Shown: piece by piece, positions 49,581 to 60,829 of the stretch
Layout of the letters: each line of letters opens with the position of its first letter
Position numbering within the stretch: position 1 is the stretch's first letter
Assembly (NCBI GenBank): GCA_028023455.1
Contig: JAQFVV010000031.1
Span: 808,001 to 872,000 of the forward strand
Direction: 5' to 3'
Length of the DNA stretch: 64,000 bases
Source: Epiperipatus broadwayi
Taxonomy: Eukaryota > Onychophora > Udeonychophora > Euonychophora > Peripatidae
The notes under the pieces: generated by a model
What the model was told of the DNA's origin: nothing
The model's input: the letters and a program-made list of their open reading frames with translations, nothing else
Databases searched by the model: none
Program-made: the position numbers and the translations under genes

Positions 49581-51280
49581 TTAATATAACCGAATATCTT
49601 TCAGCAACTAATTCTAATTTGGCTGGACACTACCAGGTTATTCAAGAACTTGGAAAATGATAAATATTGGGTTTAAACCCCAATTTTCTTATAAATATAT
49701 TCTTTTATTTCAATTTTCAGTGATGTATTTTTTAAAGCAAGCAGTAACATGAAACGTTTATTTATTCTCTTTTAATTCTTTTATATGCACTTTTTTCAAT
49801 TCATTTCATAACTATCACACGGTTTAATTTATTTCCATCTTAGATAAGGGCATCACAAATCTTTCTGATTTACACAGTAAATGAAACTACTATTCAAAAA
49901 ACGGACATATAATAATATTAGTTTAACAAATATCACAATAAGTTTATTTAAATACAAACTACATATAATATCACTATTACTTGACATTCCAATATTTTGA
50001 TTTTCAGATTTATGAACAATTTGGTCATATCACATAGCTTTAATGAATTTGACTTTTCATATGATACAGTTTCATAGAAAATATATATAAAGCAATTAAA
50101 TAGATATAGTTCAAGTAGCTAAAATCTTGTTTCAAATCAAAATTCCCTTTTTAGATATTCAACCAAAATTATTTTTCAAACAACTGCAGAATTATGACAT
50201 AAAATATGGTATTTTATGAAGTTCCAGACAAATTTCTTTTTTCCAGATCCAACCATAAACCAGCTAAATTTGATCCTAAAAGTTATTGGAGTTCCATCAA
50301 CAGTCAGGAGAACTTATATTTATTATACTCACTTTGTAAATAGAATTAAACAACTACTAGTCCATATACATATGGACAAATACAAATCCTGAACAATATA
50401 GTTAATGAATTGCTAACTGTGAATAGAATGGCAGAATTGAAGAACTTAATAAAGCCATTAATGAATCTATCTTCTAATTGATGTTTTATTAATAATTAAG
50501 CTGTTAAAAATAAATAAAACTTTTTCATTTCATTAATAATTTTCATCACAAAAAGAACAATAAAAAAATACAAAAGTACTATAGTAAGTTTTATTATCAT
50601 TTTAGCTTTTTAAAAAAAAAAAAGAAAGAGGAAAGAGAAGAGAAAATAGCAGGAAAAAAAGAGAGTACTTGTTCATTCAAAAAAAAAGAGAAGAGATATT
50701 GTTTTATTTATAAAAAGATGATTTTTTTTAAAAAAAAAAAAAAGATATAGTATTAACCCTTTTGCATTGGCTAGCATTCTGACAGATTTCTTTGTTCTCA
50801 CTTACTTCAAACTTTCACATTAATATTAAACCATTATTATTTATCAGAATATAATAAATTTGACCTCATTTGATAGATATTTTTGTTTAGAAATTAAATA
50901 AATTTAAAAGAACCACATTTGATTTTTGGAATTATTTTAAAAATTAAATTTTAATAAAAACAAAGCACTTTTTTATCATCAAATTTCAGGTAGAGCAGAT
51001 TCAATTTGCAAAATTAACAAAATCTTCTTTGTTTAATATCTGTTTTAAAAATATGAATGAATTATTTTTAATATTCAGTAAATCTATCAATTTATGCTTT
51101 AAATGTTTACAAAAATTTCATATATTTTTTACAATATTGCTAAATGTTATAACAGATTGTAAAGTGATAACATTTCAAGACAGTTGTATTTTCCATGTCC
51201 ATAATCTCTATGGTAACAATATTCATAAGAATATATTCTTTTATATTTAACAATAAAACATTTCAGCATGATATATATAT
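49581..51280. other. AT-rich sequence without recognisable genes
   Basis: Nothing recognisable; A/T runs and chance ORFs only. Confidence 0.5.
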
Positions 51281-51400
51281 ATTGGTGGTTATTTATTTTT
51301 TGTACATGTGTGTAGTCATGTGTATCAGTAGTATGAGATAGAGTGGATAATTGAAGAATGCTTGAAAGTCTGAGTTCAAATCCCCTAATATTTACAATTA
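51281..51400 (+). repeat. SINE-like repeat, family A, copy 3
   Basis: Same core as 18897 and 19371 (catgtgtgtagtcatgtgta, gagatagagtggataattg, gcttgaaagtctg), with the best B box, gagttcaaatcccc. It ends about 60 bp before the gypsy LTR. Confidence 0.65.
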
Positions 51401-51462
51401 GGCTCCAGATATATGAAGAGTATCTATTTCAAATATTTTAATAAAACATTTCTAAAACATAA

Positions 51463-53395
51463 TGTAACGGAATAGCGTTACATAGGGTTTGAACCTAGGA
51501 AAGTAAATATATATTGATGACGAAATAAATGACGGGTACAAAACTTTTTAACAAAGCGATCTTGTTTTAAGAATAAACGCGAAACAGCCGTGTCTAAAGC
51601 AGATCGCAGCTATACAAGAGTACCTGTCAGATTTATTGAAATAAAATTAAAAGAGTTTTTATTTTAAGGAATTAATTTATTATAATCAGTATTTGTCAAG
51701 TTTGCTTTTTTTTGTCATTTCGTTTTAAAAGAAACAGGGAATGTTCGAGAACAAATTAGAAAATTTATTAAATCATTTTGAACAAAAGGGGAAAAAAAAA
51801 TAAGTAAATTAATTAATCTGTAATAGGTAAAAAAAAATTCCAAGCGATCTAAGATATTTTGAATGGGGGGCAATTAGTAGAGTCAAATTTAGAGAAGTTG
51901 AAACAATAAGCAGGATGTATGTTGGTAAGGTCTAGATAACAGTCCAAATTTAGAAGCAGAGGTGATAAAAAGTGTACAATGCTATTGTACTACTTAGACT
52001 TCCGACTCCAGCTAAAACAATATGTAAGAAAAATGGAAAAACTAAATTAAATTCCCACGTGGTGCAAATGTCACAGAAACTATTAAATAAAGAGGATTAG
52101 CAAATAAGAACTAATGACTTATGAGTGCATGATAGAGATTGGAGGAAAAATTCAAGGTGTCACGGCGGGAAAAAGAGAGAAGAAAAAGGCAAGACGGAAC
52201 CGAAAAAGGACACTAAATTGAAAGTTGTTGAAGGCGAAATCAAGTTGAATTGTAGCGGAAAGTATAATTAATTTTTCTTGCGGAGCTTCCGATTAAATGC
52301 TTGGACTACCTAACCTACACTTGTGTAATATCGCAGCCGAAATGCGTTGCTGAATCCAAAATTCGCGGCTTGGCCGCCGAACCTTCGCACCCGGCACCGT
52401 TGATCGTCCTAGAATGCTCTCAACCTCGGAGAAAATGAACTCAAGGACCACACACACCCTGGAAGCCTCACCCAGAACCGACATGCGGAATTAATAAAAT
52501 ATCGCTCAGGATCCCATTACAGTATTCTCGTCCCACAGGTAGTTATTTTTTAACATTTGCTTACACATTCATGCACCAGATAAATACTTTAAAGTGGAGA
52601 ACGATTTACAAACATTAAGTATAAAATGATTAAATTGCTAATGACCAACCGAACTGCTAAAGAACTCAACCAGTATAATATGTACAATTAATACTCAGCA
52701 AAGATCTATGTAAGTTAATATTCGCTTCCGTAATTGTGTTATCTAGACTTACTAAATTATATATCTGCATAATAATTTTATTTACCCAGTTTACAAATAA
52801 ATCATTCACTTAATTAATGTTTCTTTTATTGATCGCTTGGAATTTCAAATTTATTTAACCAATGTTGAATGAGTGCGGGAGTGATCTATTTTATATAATT
52901 TGAATGGGTGCATTTAATATGTTAGTTAAGCGTTAAGTATATTTATAGCATTTATAATTGTCGTACCATTCTTAGGTTAAGGTTAAGTTTTGGGAGATTT
53001 ATTCTGGGGGATATAGGGCGGGCCTAACCATGATAAAGGCATGTCAATAGTGTGTTAAGAGTAATGAGCGATATAGTTCGGAAATAGTGGCTGTGTTCAT
53101 TTCTTGCTGTCCGCTGGAGCGATGCTTGGGCATGTTCTGTGATATAGTTGAGTGAGCGTGTGCACGTGCGTGGCGAGCTTGAAAAGGTTCTCCTGGCGCC
53201 TATTACTCGGATTCAATCTGAATCTAGGTATGAAACAAATAAAACGTGCGTGTATATGTGTTTGAAACTATTTTCACAAAACATTATGTAACCCCGGACG
53301 ACAGAACACAGCGGGTTCGTAAAAGGGAATCGTCAATGGAAAAGCCAGAAGGAGAAGTAGTGTCCGCAGATATATAGACGAGGGTCCGGGTTACA
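51463..53395 (+). repeat. 5' LTR, copy 1 (1933 bp)
   Basis: Starts TGTAAC and ends GTTACA, giving 6-bp terminal inverted repeats within TG...CA. The left end is sharp against the copy at 58030; the right end is set by the primer-binding site. Differences from the 58030 LTR are about six small ones, mostly in homopolymers, implying recent insertion. Candidate transcription signals: TATATAA at 52892-52898 and AATAAA at 53238-53243. The length is large for a gypsy LTR. A 63-codon minus-strand ORF at 52293-52484 shows no family features. Confidence 0.88.
53287..53395 (+). repeat. Hairpin-forming inverted repeat at the LTR 3' end
   Basis: TGTAACCCCGGAC (53287-53299) is the reverse complement of GTCCGGGTTACA (53384-53395) apart from one extra C. 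The right arm is the LTR terminus itself, next to the primer-binding site. The same pair is at 59858-59870 and 59955-59966. Confidence 0.7.
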
Positions 53396-53415
53396 TTTGG
53401 CGCGTCAACGTGCGG
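53396..53415 (+). promoter_or_regulatory. Primer-binding site, copy 1
   Basis: Directly after the LTR comes tttggcgcgtcaacgtgcgg. TGG pairs with a tRNA 3' CCA, and the form resembles the 'TGGCGCCCAACGTGGGG' sites of many gypsy elements. The priming tRNA is not identified. Confidence 0.65.
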
Positions 53416-54262
53416 CGAAACTGTTGTTTCAAAGGGCAGAACCGACGTGAAAATAACTGACGTTTCTAATAACGAAAGTCAATTTAAATAAAGAGACCCT
53501 GAGAAGGAAAGACGTTTAGCGACATAAATAAGGCGCTCGGAACAACAGAATAAATTATCTATTAAAGCGGGGGGGAAATTTTATAATCACTAAAAGTCAA
53601 AGTATTAAACATTGCTTGAGAGAGTGGGAAGGGGATTTAGTTTTTTATCATTATTAAAATAATCAAGCAGTCGAATATACCTGATATTTGTAGAAAGCTG
53701 TGGAATAGCGGGATTCCGTGGAAGAAATATCGGAAGTAATTCATAAATTAATTTCTATATTAGCAAGTTAACCGCAAATAAATTTAATCAAAAAAAAAAA
53801 AAAAAAGAAAAAATATATACATCGTTAAAAGACGCATTGTAATATTATTATATTCTTGCGCAAAGGAACGAACTGTAACCGGGATCTTGTTAGGAGTTGT
53901 GTGTTACTTAAAAATAAAAGGGACGTTGAGCGTAAACAACACATATATATAAATAACCACCGAAAAAAAAAAAATTTATTATAAAAGATAAATAAAGGAT
54001 AGCGTATCTACATATGTAACGACGCGTGTAACAGTATATAGGTATAACCGCACATATACCGATAGCTACTGTATATAAATAAAGGGGAACAGTGAGAACT
54101 GGGATAATCTGAGCGATAGAAACTAAACTTAAGGGCTTACTGTGGGAATTTTAAGAGCAAGGAGCATCTGAAAATAGGACAAGACAGTCAGTGGGACCAG
54201 CGGAGTAGTAGGTGACGGGCCGTGGATTACTATAGCCGAATATAAATCGAATATTAAACAGG

Positions 54263-54871
54263 ATGGAGGGAAAGTGGATTAAACTCGAACATTTTAAAGG
54301 AAAGGGAGACGAAAGCCCATGTCGACATGTGGAAAGTCTGAAGAGGTTGTTCTCTTGCGGGCAGTTTAGTGAAGAATCTAAGATAGCGATTGCATGCAGC
54401 CATATCCAAGGGGAAGCAGTGGAATGGTGGGAGGCGATGAAAGAGAAACCGGAAACGTTCGAAGAATACCAAAAGGCCATAATGGGAAGATATTGGGGAC
54501 TAGCCCAACAAGAAAGGGAAAAGTGGGCAATCGAACAAAGCAAAAAGGAAGAAGATGAAACATACAGTACCTTCATACAGCGACAGGTGGCGAGATTAAG
54601 AAAAATAAATGAATATCAAATACCGGAAGAGCGACAAATCCGGATAGCGGGGCGCAACCTGCCCAGGGAGATTAGACAAGTCATTGAGGGGAAAACTGAG
54701 ATAACACGAGTGTTGGAGATATTAGAGGCGGCCGAAAATGATGACTATTTTAGCAAAGAAGGGAATGATGGGATCAGGATAGCTAATATGGCACAAGATG
54801 AAAAGGGGAAGGACCTCGGAGAAAACAGGAGTGCCCAAAGATCGATGTGTCAATCCAAGGGGTTCATGTGA
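54263..54871 (+). CDS. gag: Gag-like capsid polyprotein, copy 1
   Basis: A 202-residue protein whose first ATG is at 54263, after an 867-bp leader. It is hydrophilic and mainly helical in character. The segment from about residue 25 to 125, with ESLKRLFSCGQFSEESKIAI, GEAVEWWEAM and FEEYQKAIMGRYWG, has the pattern of retrotransposon Gag capsid domains, which would form the particle that packages the RNA. No CCHC zinc knuckle is present, and the protein is short for a gypsy Gag; the tail (residues 175-202) is charged with one Cys. The stop is at 54869-54871. The pol frame is -1 relative to it and opens at 54802, so the two overlap by 70 bp. Copy 2 is identical except for one codon at the slip site. 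Either a compact Gag or one that has lost its knuckle is possible. Confidence 0.85.
   Translation: MEGKWIKLEHFKGKGDESPCRHVESLKRLFSCGQFSEESKIAIACSHIQGEAVEWWEAMKEKPETFEEYQKAIMGRYWGLAQQEREKWAIEQSKKEEDETYSTFIQRQVARLRKINEYQIPEERQIRIAGRNLPREIRQVIEGKTEITRVLEILEAAENDDYFSKEGNDGIRIANMAQDEKGKDLGENRSAQRSMCQSKGFM
54802..54808 (+). promoter_or_regulatory. Candidate -1 frameshift heptamer
   Basis: In the gag frame the bases read A AAG GGG, the X XXY YYZ form used for -1 slippage. It lies immediately after the TGA (54799-54801) that closes the pol frame upstream, the earliest point at which a slip would give an open pol. Downstream RNA structure was not assessed. Confidence 0.45.
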
Positions 54872-57800
54872 GGGCTCTGCTGGATACAGGAAGTCAGGTA
54901 TCGGTAATGGCTCAGGAAATTTTTGACAGGATCGCCCAAGGGCAAACAGAAATGAAAATCTTGCCATTGAAAGGGACCCAGATTATACTGGCCAATGGGA
55001 AAAAGGCAAGAATACAGACCAAACAGGTGTGGGCGAATATAGTTATTGCAGGACAGGAATTCACCCAGATTGTGTTAATACTTGAGGGGCTGATACATGA
55101 CTTGGTGTTAGGGTCTGATTTTATGAGAATGGCAAAGTGTAGCATTGATTATGGGACTGAACAAGCAAGAATCGGTAGAGTCACAATGCCTTTTGGGGAA
55201 ACCATGGATAGTGAACCAGAAGGGCAGAGGAAGCTGCAATGTATCATGGTAAAAGGGGAGATTGAGAAAAGAGTTAATGAAATGACTGGGCCAGATAAAG
55301 GAGAGAGAGAGAGGATTCAAGGAATATTGGGGTCTTACGAGAGTGTTTTCTCGGACAAGCCGGGAGTAATCAAGGGGTACGAACACCGAATCCGGTTGAA
55401 CACCAGCAACCCATATCAAACTCGGGCGTACCCAATCCCTTTCCAATACCGTAAGGAGATTGAAACCCAGCTGGAGCAGATGATAGAGTGGGGGGTTATT
55501 TCAAAGTGTACCTCGCCATACAACAACCCCATCTTAGCCGTAAAAAAGGGTGACGGATCGATACGATTGTGCCTCGATGCCAGACAACTGAACAAGGTGA
55601 CAATTCCAGATACAAACGCTCCGCCCATCATGAGCGAACTGATGACAAGATTTCAGAACAAGCGAATCTTTTCCACGATGGACTTGACGAATAGCTACTG
55701 GCAGATGAGCCTCCACCCCGACGATCGAAAATACACCACATTCAAATATAACGGACGGGCGTACCAGTTTAATCGCGTGCCTTTTGGATTAAAGAATAGT
55801 GGGGCCGGCTTAGTGCAGTGCCTGGACCAAACCCTATCAGAAGAAGTTAAGAAATTTGTCACAATGTACGTAGACGATATCATTATAGCGTCTGAAGACA
55901 TAGAGGAGCATTGTCGGCACTTAGAAATGTTGCTCCATGAATGCGAACAGAAGGGAATAAAAATAAACCTAAAAAAAAGCCACTTTGCGACCCAGGAAGT
56001 CAAGTTCTTGGGACATATCATAAGCCAGGATGGAATACGGCCCAACCCTGAAAAGATCCAGGCCATCCAAGAATTCCCTGTTCCGAAGAAGAGAAAGGAT
56101 ATTAAAGCATTCCTCGGAATGTGCACCTTTTACAACAAATTTTATGAAAACTTCTCCCATGATATGGAACCCCTATTACAATTGTTAAGAAAGGAGCAAG
56201 CGTGGACATGGGATGAGAGACGGGAACGGAGTTTCCAGAGGGTGAAGGAAGGATTTTTAAAACAGACCATATTAGCATACCCAGACTTCGACCAGATATT
56301 TTGGGTACAGACGGACAGTAGCGACATTGGGCTAGGAGCCACGTTGTACCAAAAGGGACCGGACGGAGAACAGAGGGTGTTGGCATTCGTTAGCCGACTA
56401 CTCAAAGATCCCGAACGAAGATACACTGTCACCGAACGAGAAGCCCTCGCCATAGTGTGGGCTTTCAAAAGGTTCCGACAGTACCTGGTCGGATCCAAAG
56501 TGAGAGTAATTACCGACCATCGGAGTCTGGAATTTCTGAATAAAAGTTTTTTGACAAATAATAGGTTAGTGAGGTGGAGCTTAACCCTGCAGGAGTTCCA
56601 ATATGAAGTGGAATATTGTAAAGGGAAGGATAACGTGGTCGCGGACACACTGAGCCGTTACCCTGTGGGAACACAGCCAAATGCCGAGGCTGGGGAATTC
56701 GCGTACATAACCGCTACTACCAGGCGGAGCCGGGAGGGTGAGTTTAGTGCAAACAACATTCGGAGGGGCCAGAAAGAGGATGAAGAATGCCAACAAATAA
56801 TACGATACCTACGTGAGAGGAGGCCAAAGGCAGGGTCCGAAAAAAAAAAGGAAGAGACTGGGGGGGGTCTGTTATGGAAATATCGGGACCGGTGCCTTAT
56901 TCTGGAAGGAATAGTCCAAAGGAAAACAGGGAATGGGAAACAAACCCGTATTGTAATACCGAAGGGAATGCGGGATCGAATGGTTGATGAGACCCATCAG
57001 GAACGTGGCCATTACGGAACAAGCAAGACTGAGGGGTACCTTAGTAATTGGTTTTACTGGCCAGGGATGCACCACGACATTGCCAGAAGACTACGGGAGT
57101 GTGAGATTTGTGCGAGGACAAAACCGTTAAATAGGTCGAATGAAGGACCTCAGATACCGATCATCGTCCGGGAACCAAACCACACCCTGGCCATTGATTA
57201 TTACGGGCCATTGCCGATGTTTGGGGGAAAGAGGTATTTACTGGTCACATATGATTTGTGCTCCAAAATGGTCGCTGCGTACCCCATGGCCCGGACTAAT
57301 GCAAACCAGACCATCAAACTGTTGGAAACCAAACAATTTCCCATCATCGGGAAACCTAAGTGCCTTTTATCGGATCATGGCACACCATTTGTATCAAAGA
57401 TGTGGAGGCGATGGGTGAACCAAACCGGGATCAAACATCATATGACGTCTATCCGGAACCCGCAGAGCAACCCATGCGAGCGGGTGATGCGGGAGTTGGG
57501 GCGGCTATTCCGCGTGTACACTGCAGGAGATCATCGGAAATGGGTTCGGGAGATTCCCCGGATTACTGAAATGATCAATACCTCAAAGAATGAGTCCACT
57601 GGACTTGAACCAAGTCGACTCCATTATGGACGACCTATACCGTATCCTTACAATGATAGACCCTCGATCCGAACAGGAAGAGTTGATCGAAAACATGACA
57701 ATCAGATAGCATTACGGAGATTGGAACATATGGGGGAAATGCGAAGGCAGACCACTAGGCCAACCCGAAACACGTTCGCTGTGGGAGACAGAGTCATGGT

Positions 57801-57963
57801 AAGAGCAAATCCGGTCAGTCGACCGGAGCAGCACATATTCAAGAAATTCCTCGACATCTATGAGGGCCCATATGAGATCGTCCGGGCATATGGGAATAAT
57901 GCCTTTGTACTGTCCCAAGGAAAGGGAACATTTAATGCGAGGGCATTGAAGAGGGCCGAATAA
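54802..57963 (+). CDS. pol: Pol polyprotein, copy 1 (PR-RT-RH-IN)
   Basis: The frame is open from 54802 with no early ATG, so expression by -1 frameshift from gag is expected. Counting from the codon at 54847: aspartic protease with ALLDTGSQ (residues 10-17). Reverse transcriptase about 170-400, with LCLDARQLN, FSTMDL (catalytic Asp 279) and YVDD (341-344). RNase H about 485-600, with QTDSSDIGLGATLY, Glu 532, Asp 557 and VVADTLSR. Integrase has the H-H-C-C finger (His 717, His 722, Cys 752, Cys 755) and Asp 784, Asp 843, Glu 878, spaced 58 and 34. The tail has VGDRVMVRA and EGPYEIVRA, as in GPY/F modules. There is no chromodomain. The order PR-RT-RH-IN defines Ty3/gypsy. All catalytic residues are present and no stop interrupts the 1,038 codons, so this copy could be functional; the stop is 66 bp before the next LTR. 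Confidence 0.95.
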   Translation, partial: KGEGPRRKQECPKIDVSIQGVHVRALLDTGSQVSVMAQEIFDRIAQGQTEMKILPLKGTQIILANGKKARIQTKQVWANIVIAGQEFTQIVLILEGLIHDLVLGSDFMRMAKCSIDYGTEQARIGRVTMPFGETMDSEPEGQRKLQCIMVKGEIEKRVNEMTGPDKGERERIQGILGSYESVFSDKPGVIKGYEHRIRLNTSNPYQTRAYPIPFQYRKEIETQLEQMIEWGVISKCTSPYNNPILAVKKGDGSIRLCLDARQLNKVTIPDTNAPPIMSELMTRFQNKRIFSTMDLTNSYWQMSLHPDDRKYTTFKYNGRAYQFNRVPFGLKNSGAGLVQCLDQTLSEEVKKFVTMYVDDIIIASEDIEEHCRHLEMLLHECEQKGIKINLKKSHFATQEVKFLGHIISQDGIRPNPEKIQAIQEFPVPKKRKDIKAFLGMCTFYNKFYENFSHDMEPLLQLLRKEQAWTWDERRERSFQRVKEGFLKQTILAYPDFDQIFWVQTDSSDIGLGATLYQKGPDGEQRVLAFVSRLLKDPERRYTVTEREALAIVWAFKRFRQYLVGSKVRVITDHRSLEFLNKSFLTNNRLVRWSLTLQEFQYEVEYCKGKDNVVADTLSRYPVGTQPNAEAGEFAYITATTRRSREGEFSANNIRRGQKEDEECQQIIRYLRERRPKAGSEKKKEETGGGLLWKYRDRCLILEGIVQRKTGNGKQTRIVIPKGMRDRMVDETHQERGHYGTSKTEGYLSNWFYWPGMHHDIARRLRECEICARTKPLNRSNEGPQIPIIVREPNHTLAIDYYGPLPMFGGKRYLLVTYDLCSKMVAAYPMARTNANQTIKLLETKQFPIIGKPKCLLSDHGTPFVSKMWRRWVNQTGIKHHMTSIRNPQSNPCERVMRELGRLFRVYTAGDHRKWVREIPRITEMINTSKNESTGLEPSRLHYGRPIPYPYNDRPSIRTGRVDRKHDNQIALRRLEHMGEMRRQTTRPTRNTFAVGDRVMVRANPVSRPEQHIFKKFLDIYEGPYEIVRAYGNNAFVLSQGKGTFNARALKRAE

Positions 57964-58017
57964 CTTGGCTCCTTCTCAGAGCTAAAATCCGCAATCCTCG
58001 GATTTTACTCTACACCA

Positions 58018-58029
58018 GGCGGGGAGATA
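58018..58029 (+). promoter_or_regulatory. Polypurine tract
   Basis: ggcggggagata, nearly all purine, lies immediately before the LTR start TGTAAC at 58030. This is where plus-strand DNA synthesis is primed. Confidence 0.75.
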
Positions 58030-59966
58030 TGTAACGGAATAGCGTTACATAGGGTTTGAACCTAGGAAAGTTAAATATATATTGATGACGAAATAAATGA
58101 CGGGTACAAAACTTTTTAACAAAGCGATCTTGTTTTAAGAATAAACGCGAAACAGCCGTGTCTAAAGCAGATCGCAGCTATACAAGAGTACCTGTCAGAT
58201 TTATTGAAATAAAATTAAAAGAGTTTTTATTTTTGAGGAATTAATTTATTATAATCAGTATTTGTCAAGTTTGCTTTTTTTTGTCATTTCGTTTTAAAAG
58301 AAACAGGGAATGTTCGAGAACAAATTAGAAAATTTATTAAATCATTTTGAACAAAAGGGAAAAAAAAAAAATAAGTAAATTAATTAATCTGTAATAGGTA
58401 AAAAAAATTCCAAGCGATCTAAGATATTTTGAATGGGGGGCAATTAGTAGAGTCAAATTTAGAGAAGTTGAAACAATAAGCAGGATGTATGTTGGTAAGG
58501 TCTAGATAACAGTCCAAATTTAGAAGCAGAGGTGATAAAAAGTGTACACTGCTATTGTACTACTTAGACTTCCGACTCCAGCTAAAACAATATGTAAGAA
58601 AAATGGAAAAACTAAATTAAATTCCCACGTGGTGCAAATGTCACAGAAACTATTAAATAAAGAGGATTAGCAAATAAGAACTAATGACTTATGAGTGCAT
58701 GATAGAGATTGGAGGAAAAATTCAAGGTGTCACGGCGGGAAAGAAGAGAGAAGAAAAAGGCAAGACGGAACCGAAAAAGGACACTAAATTGAAAGTTGTT
58801 GAAGGCGAAATCAAGTTGAATTGTAGCGGAAAGTATAATTAATTTTTCTTGCGGAGCTTCCGATTAAATGCTTGGACTACCTAACCTACACTTGTGTAAT
58901 ATCGCAGCCGAAATGCGTTGCTGAATCCAAAATTCGCGGCTTGGCCGCCGAACCTTCGCACCCGGCACCGTTGATCGTCCTAGAATGCTCTCAACCTCGG
59001 AGAAAATGAACTCAAGGACCACACACACCCTGGAAGCCTCACCCAGAACCGACATGCGGAATTAATAAAATATCGCTCAGGATCCCATTACAGTATTCTC
59101 GTCCCACAGGTAGTTATTTTTTAACATTTGCTTACACATTCATGCACCAGATAAATACTTTAAAGTGGAGAACGATTTACAAACATTAAGTATAAAATGA
59201 TTAAATTGCTAATGACCAACCGAACTGCTAAAGAACTCAACCAGTATAATATGTACAATTAATACTCAGCAAAGATCTATGTAAGTTAATATTCGCTTCC
59301 GTAATTGTGTTATCTAGACTTACTAAATTATATATCTGCATAATAATTTTATTTACCCAGTTTACAAATAAATCATTCACTTAATTAATGTTTCTTTTAT
59401 TGATCGCTTGGAATTTCAAATTTATTTAACCAATGTTGAATGAGTGCGGGAGTGATCTATTTTATATAATTTGAATGGGTGCATTTAATATGTTAGTTAA
59501 GCGTTAAGTATATTTATAGCATTTATAATTGTCGTACCATTCTTAGGTTAAGGTTAAGTTTTGGGAGATTTATTCTGGGGGATATAGGGCGGGCCTAACC
59601 ATGATAAAGGCATGTCAATAGTGTGTTAAGAGTAATGAGCGATATAGTTCGGAAATAGTGGCTGTGTTCATTTCTTGCTGTCCGCTGGAGCGATGCTTGG
59701 GCATGTTCTGTGATATAGTTGAGTGAGCGTGTGCACGTGCGTGGCGAGCTTGAAAAGGTTCTCCTGGCGCCTATTACTCGGATTCAATCTGAATCTAGGT
59801 ATGAAACAAATAAAACGTGCGTGTATATGTGTTTGAAACTATTTTCACAAAACATTATGTAACCCCGGACGACAGAACACAGCGGGTTCGTAAAAGGGAA
59901 TCGTCAATGGAAAAGCCAGAAGGAGAAGTAGTGTCCGCAGATATATAGACGAGGGTCCGGGTTACA
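58030..59966 (+). repeat. Middle LTR (1937 bp), shared by both copies
   Basis: Starts TGTAACGGAATAG after the polypurine tract and ends GTTACA before a second primer-binding site (59967-59986). It acts as 3' LTR of copy 1 and 5' LTR of copy 2. It differs from the 51463 LTR by about six small changes, for example an extra T near 58073 and c for a near 58547. Confidence 0.9.
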
Positions 59967-59986
59967 TTTGGCGCGTCAACGTGCGG
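59967..59986 (+). promoter_or_regulatory. Primer-binding site, copy 2
   Basis: Same sequence as copy 1, directly after the middle LTR. Confidence 0.65.
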
Positions 59987-60829
59987 CGAAACTGTTGTTT
60001 CAAAGGGCAGAACCGACGTGAAAATAACTGACGTTTCTAATAACGAAAGTCAATTTAAATAAAGAGACCCTGAGAAGGAAAGACGTTTAGCGACATAAAT
60101 AAGGCGCTCGGAACAACAGAATAAATTATCTATTAAAGCGGGGGGGAAATTTTATAATCACTAAAAGTCAAAGTATTAAACATTGCTTGAGAGAGTGGGA
60201 AGGGGATTTAGTTTTTTATCATTATTAAAATAATCAAGCAGTCGAATATACCTGATATTTGTAGAAAGCTGTGGAATAGCGGGATTCCGTGGAAGAAATA
60301 TCGGAAGTAATTCATAAATTAATTTCTATATTAGCAAGTTAACCGCAAATAAATTTAATCAAAAAAAAAAAAATATATATATATATACATCGTTAAAAGA
60401 CGCATTGTAATATTATTATATTCTTGCGCAAAGGAACGAACTGTAACCGGGATCTTGTTAGGAGTTGTGTGTTACTTAAAAATAAAAGGGACGTTGAGCG
60501 TAAACAACACATATATATAAATAACCACCGGAAAAAAAAAAATTATTATAAAAGATAAATAAAGGATAGCGTATCTACATATGTAACGACGCGTGTAACA
60601 GTATATAGGTATAACCGCACATATACCGATAGCTACTGTATATAAATAAAGGGGAACAGTGAGAACTGGGATAATCTGAGCGATAGAAACTAAACTTAAG
60701 GGCTTACTGTGGGAATTTTAAGAGCAAGGAGCATCTGAAAATAGGACAAGACAGTCAGTGGGACCAGCGGAGTAGTAGGTGACGGGCCGTGGATTACTAT
60801 AGCCGAATATAAATCGAATATTAAACAGG

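Larger units (their letters stand above)
51463..59966 (+). mobile_element. Ty3/gypsy LTR retrotransposon, copy 1 (complete, shares right LTR)
   Basis: Two LTRs (51463-53395 and 58030-59966) frame a 4.63-kb interior with primer-binding site, gag, pol and polypurine tract. Homology to copy 2 starts sharply at 51463, marking the element's left edge. The right LTR runs directly into a second interior, so it is shared between two copies. GC is visibly higher than in the AT-rich host DNA. There is no env-like ORF between pol and the right LTR (only 66 bp). Confidence 0.93.

Noticed and set aside
52293-52484. 63-codon minus-strand ORF inside the LTR, repeated at 58864-59055
   Set aside because: It recurs only because the LTR does. 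No motif, and no expression signal suggests an LTR-encoded protein.
57140-57569. Plus-strand ORFs of 92 and 69 codons inside pol
   Set aside because: They overlap the integrase frame in another phase and lack features of their own.
54151-57918. Long antisense ORFs (up to 168 codons) across gag-pol
   Set aside because: They are shadows of the intact plus-strand frames. The translations have no family features, and the same shadows recur in copy 2.
57964-58029. An env-like gene making the element a retrovirus
   Set aside because: Only 66 bp separate the pol stop from the LTR, and no other ORF in the interior is long enough.
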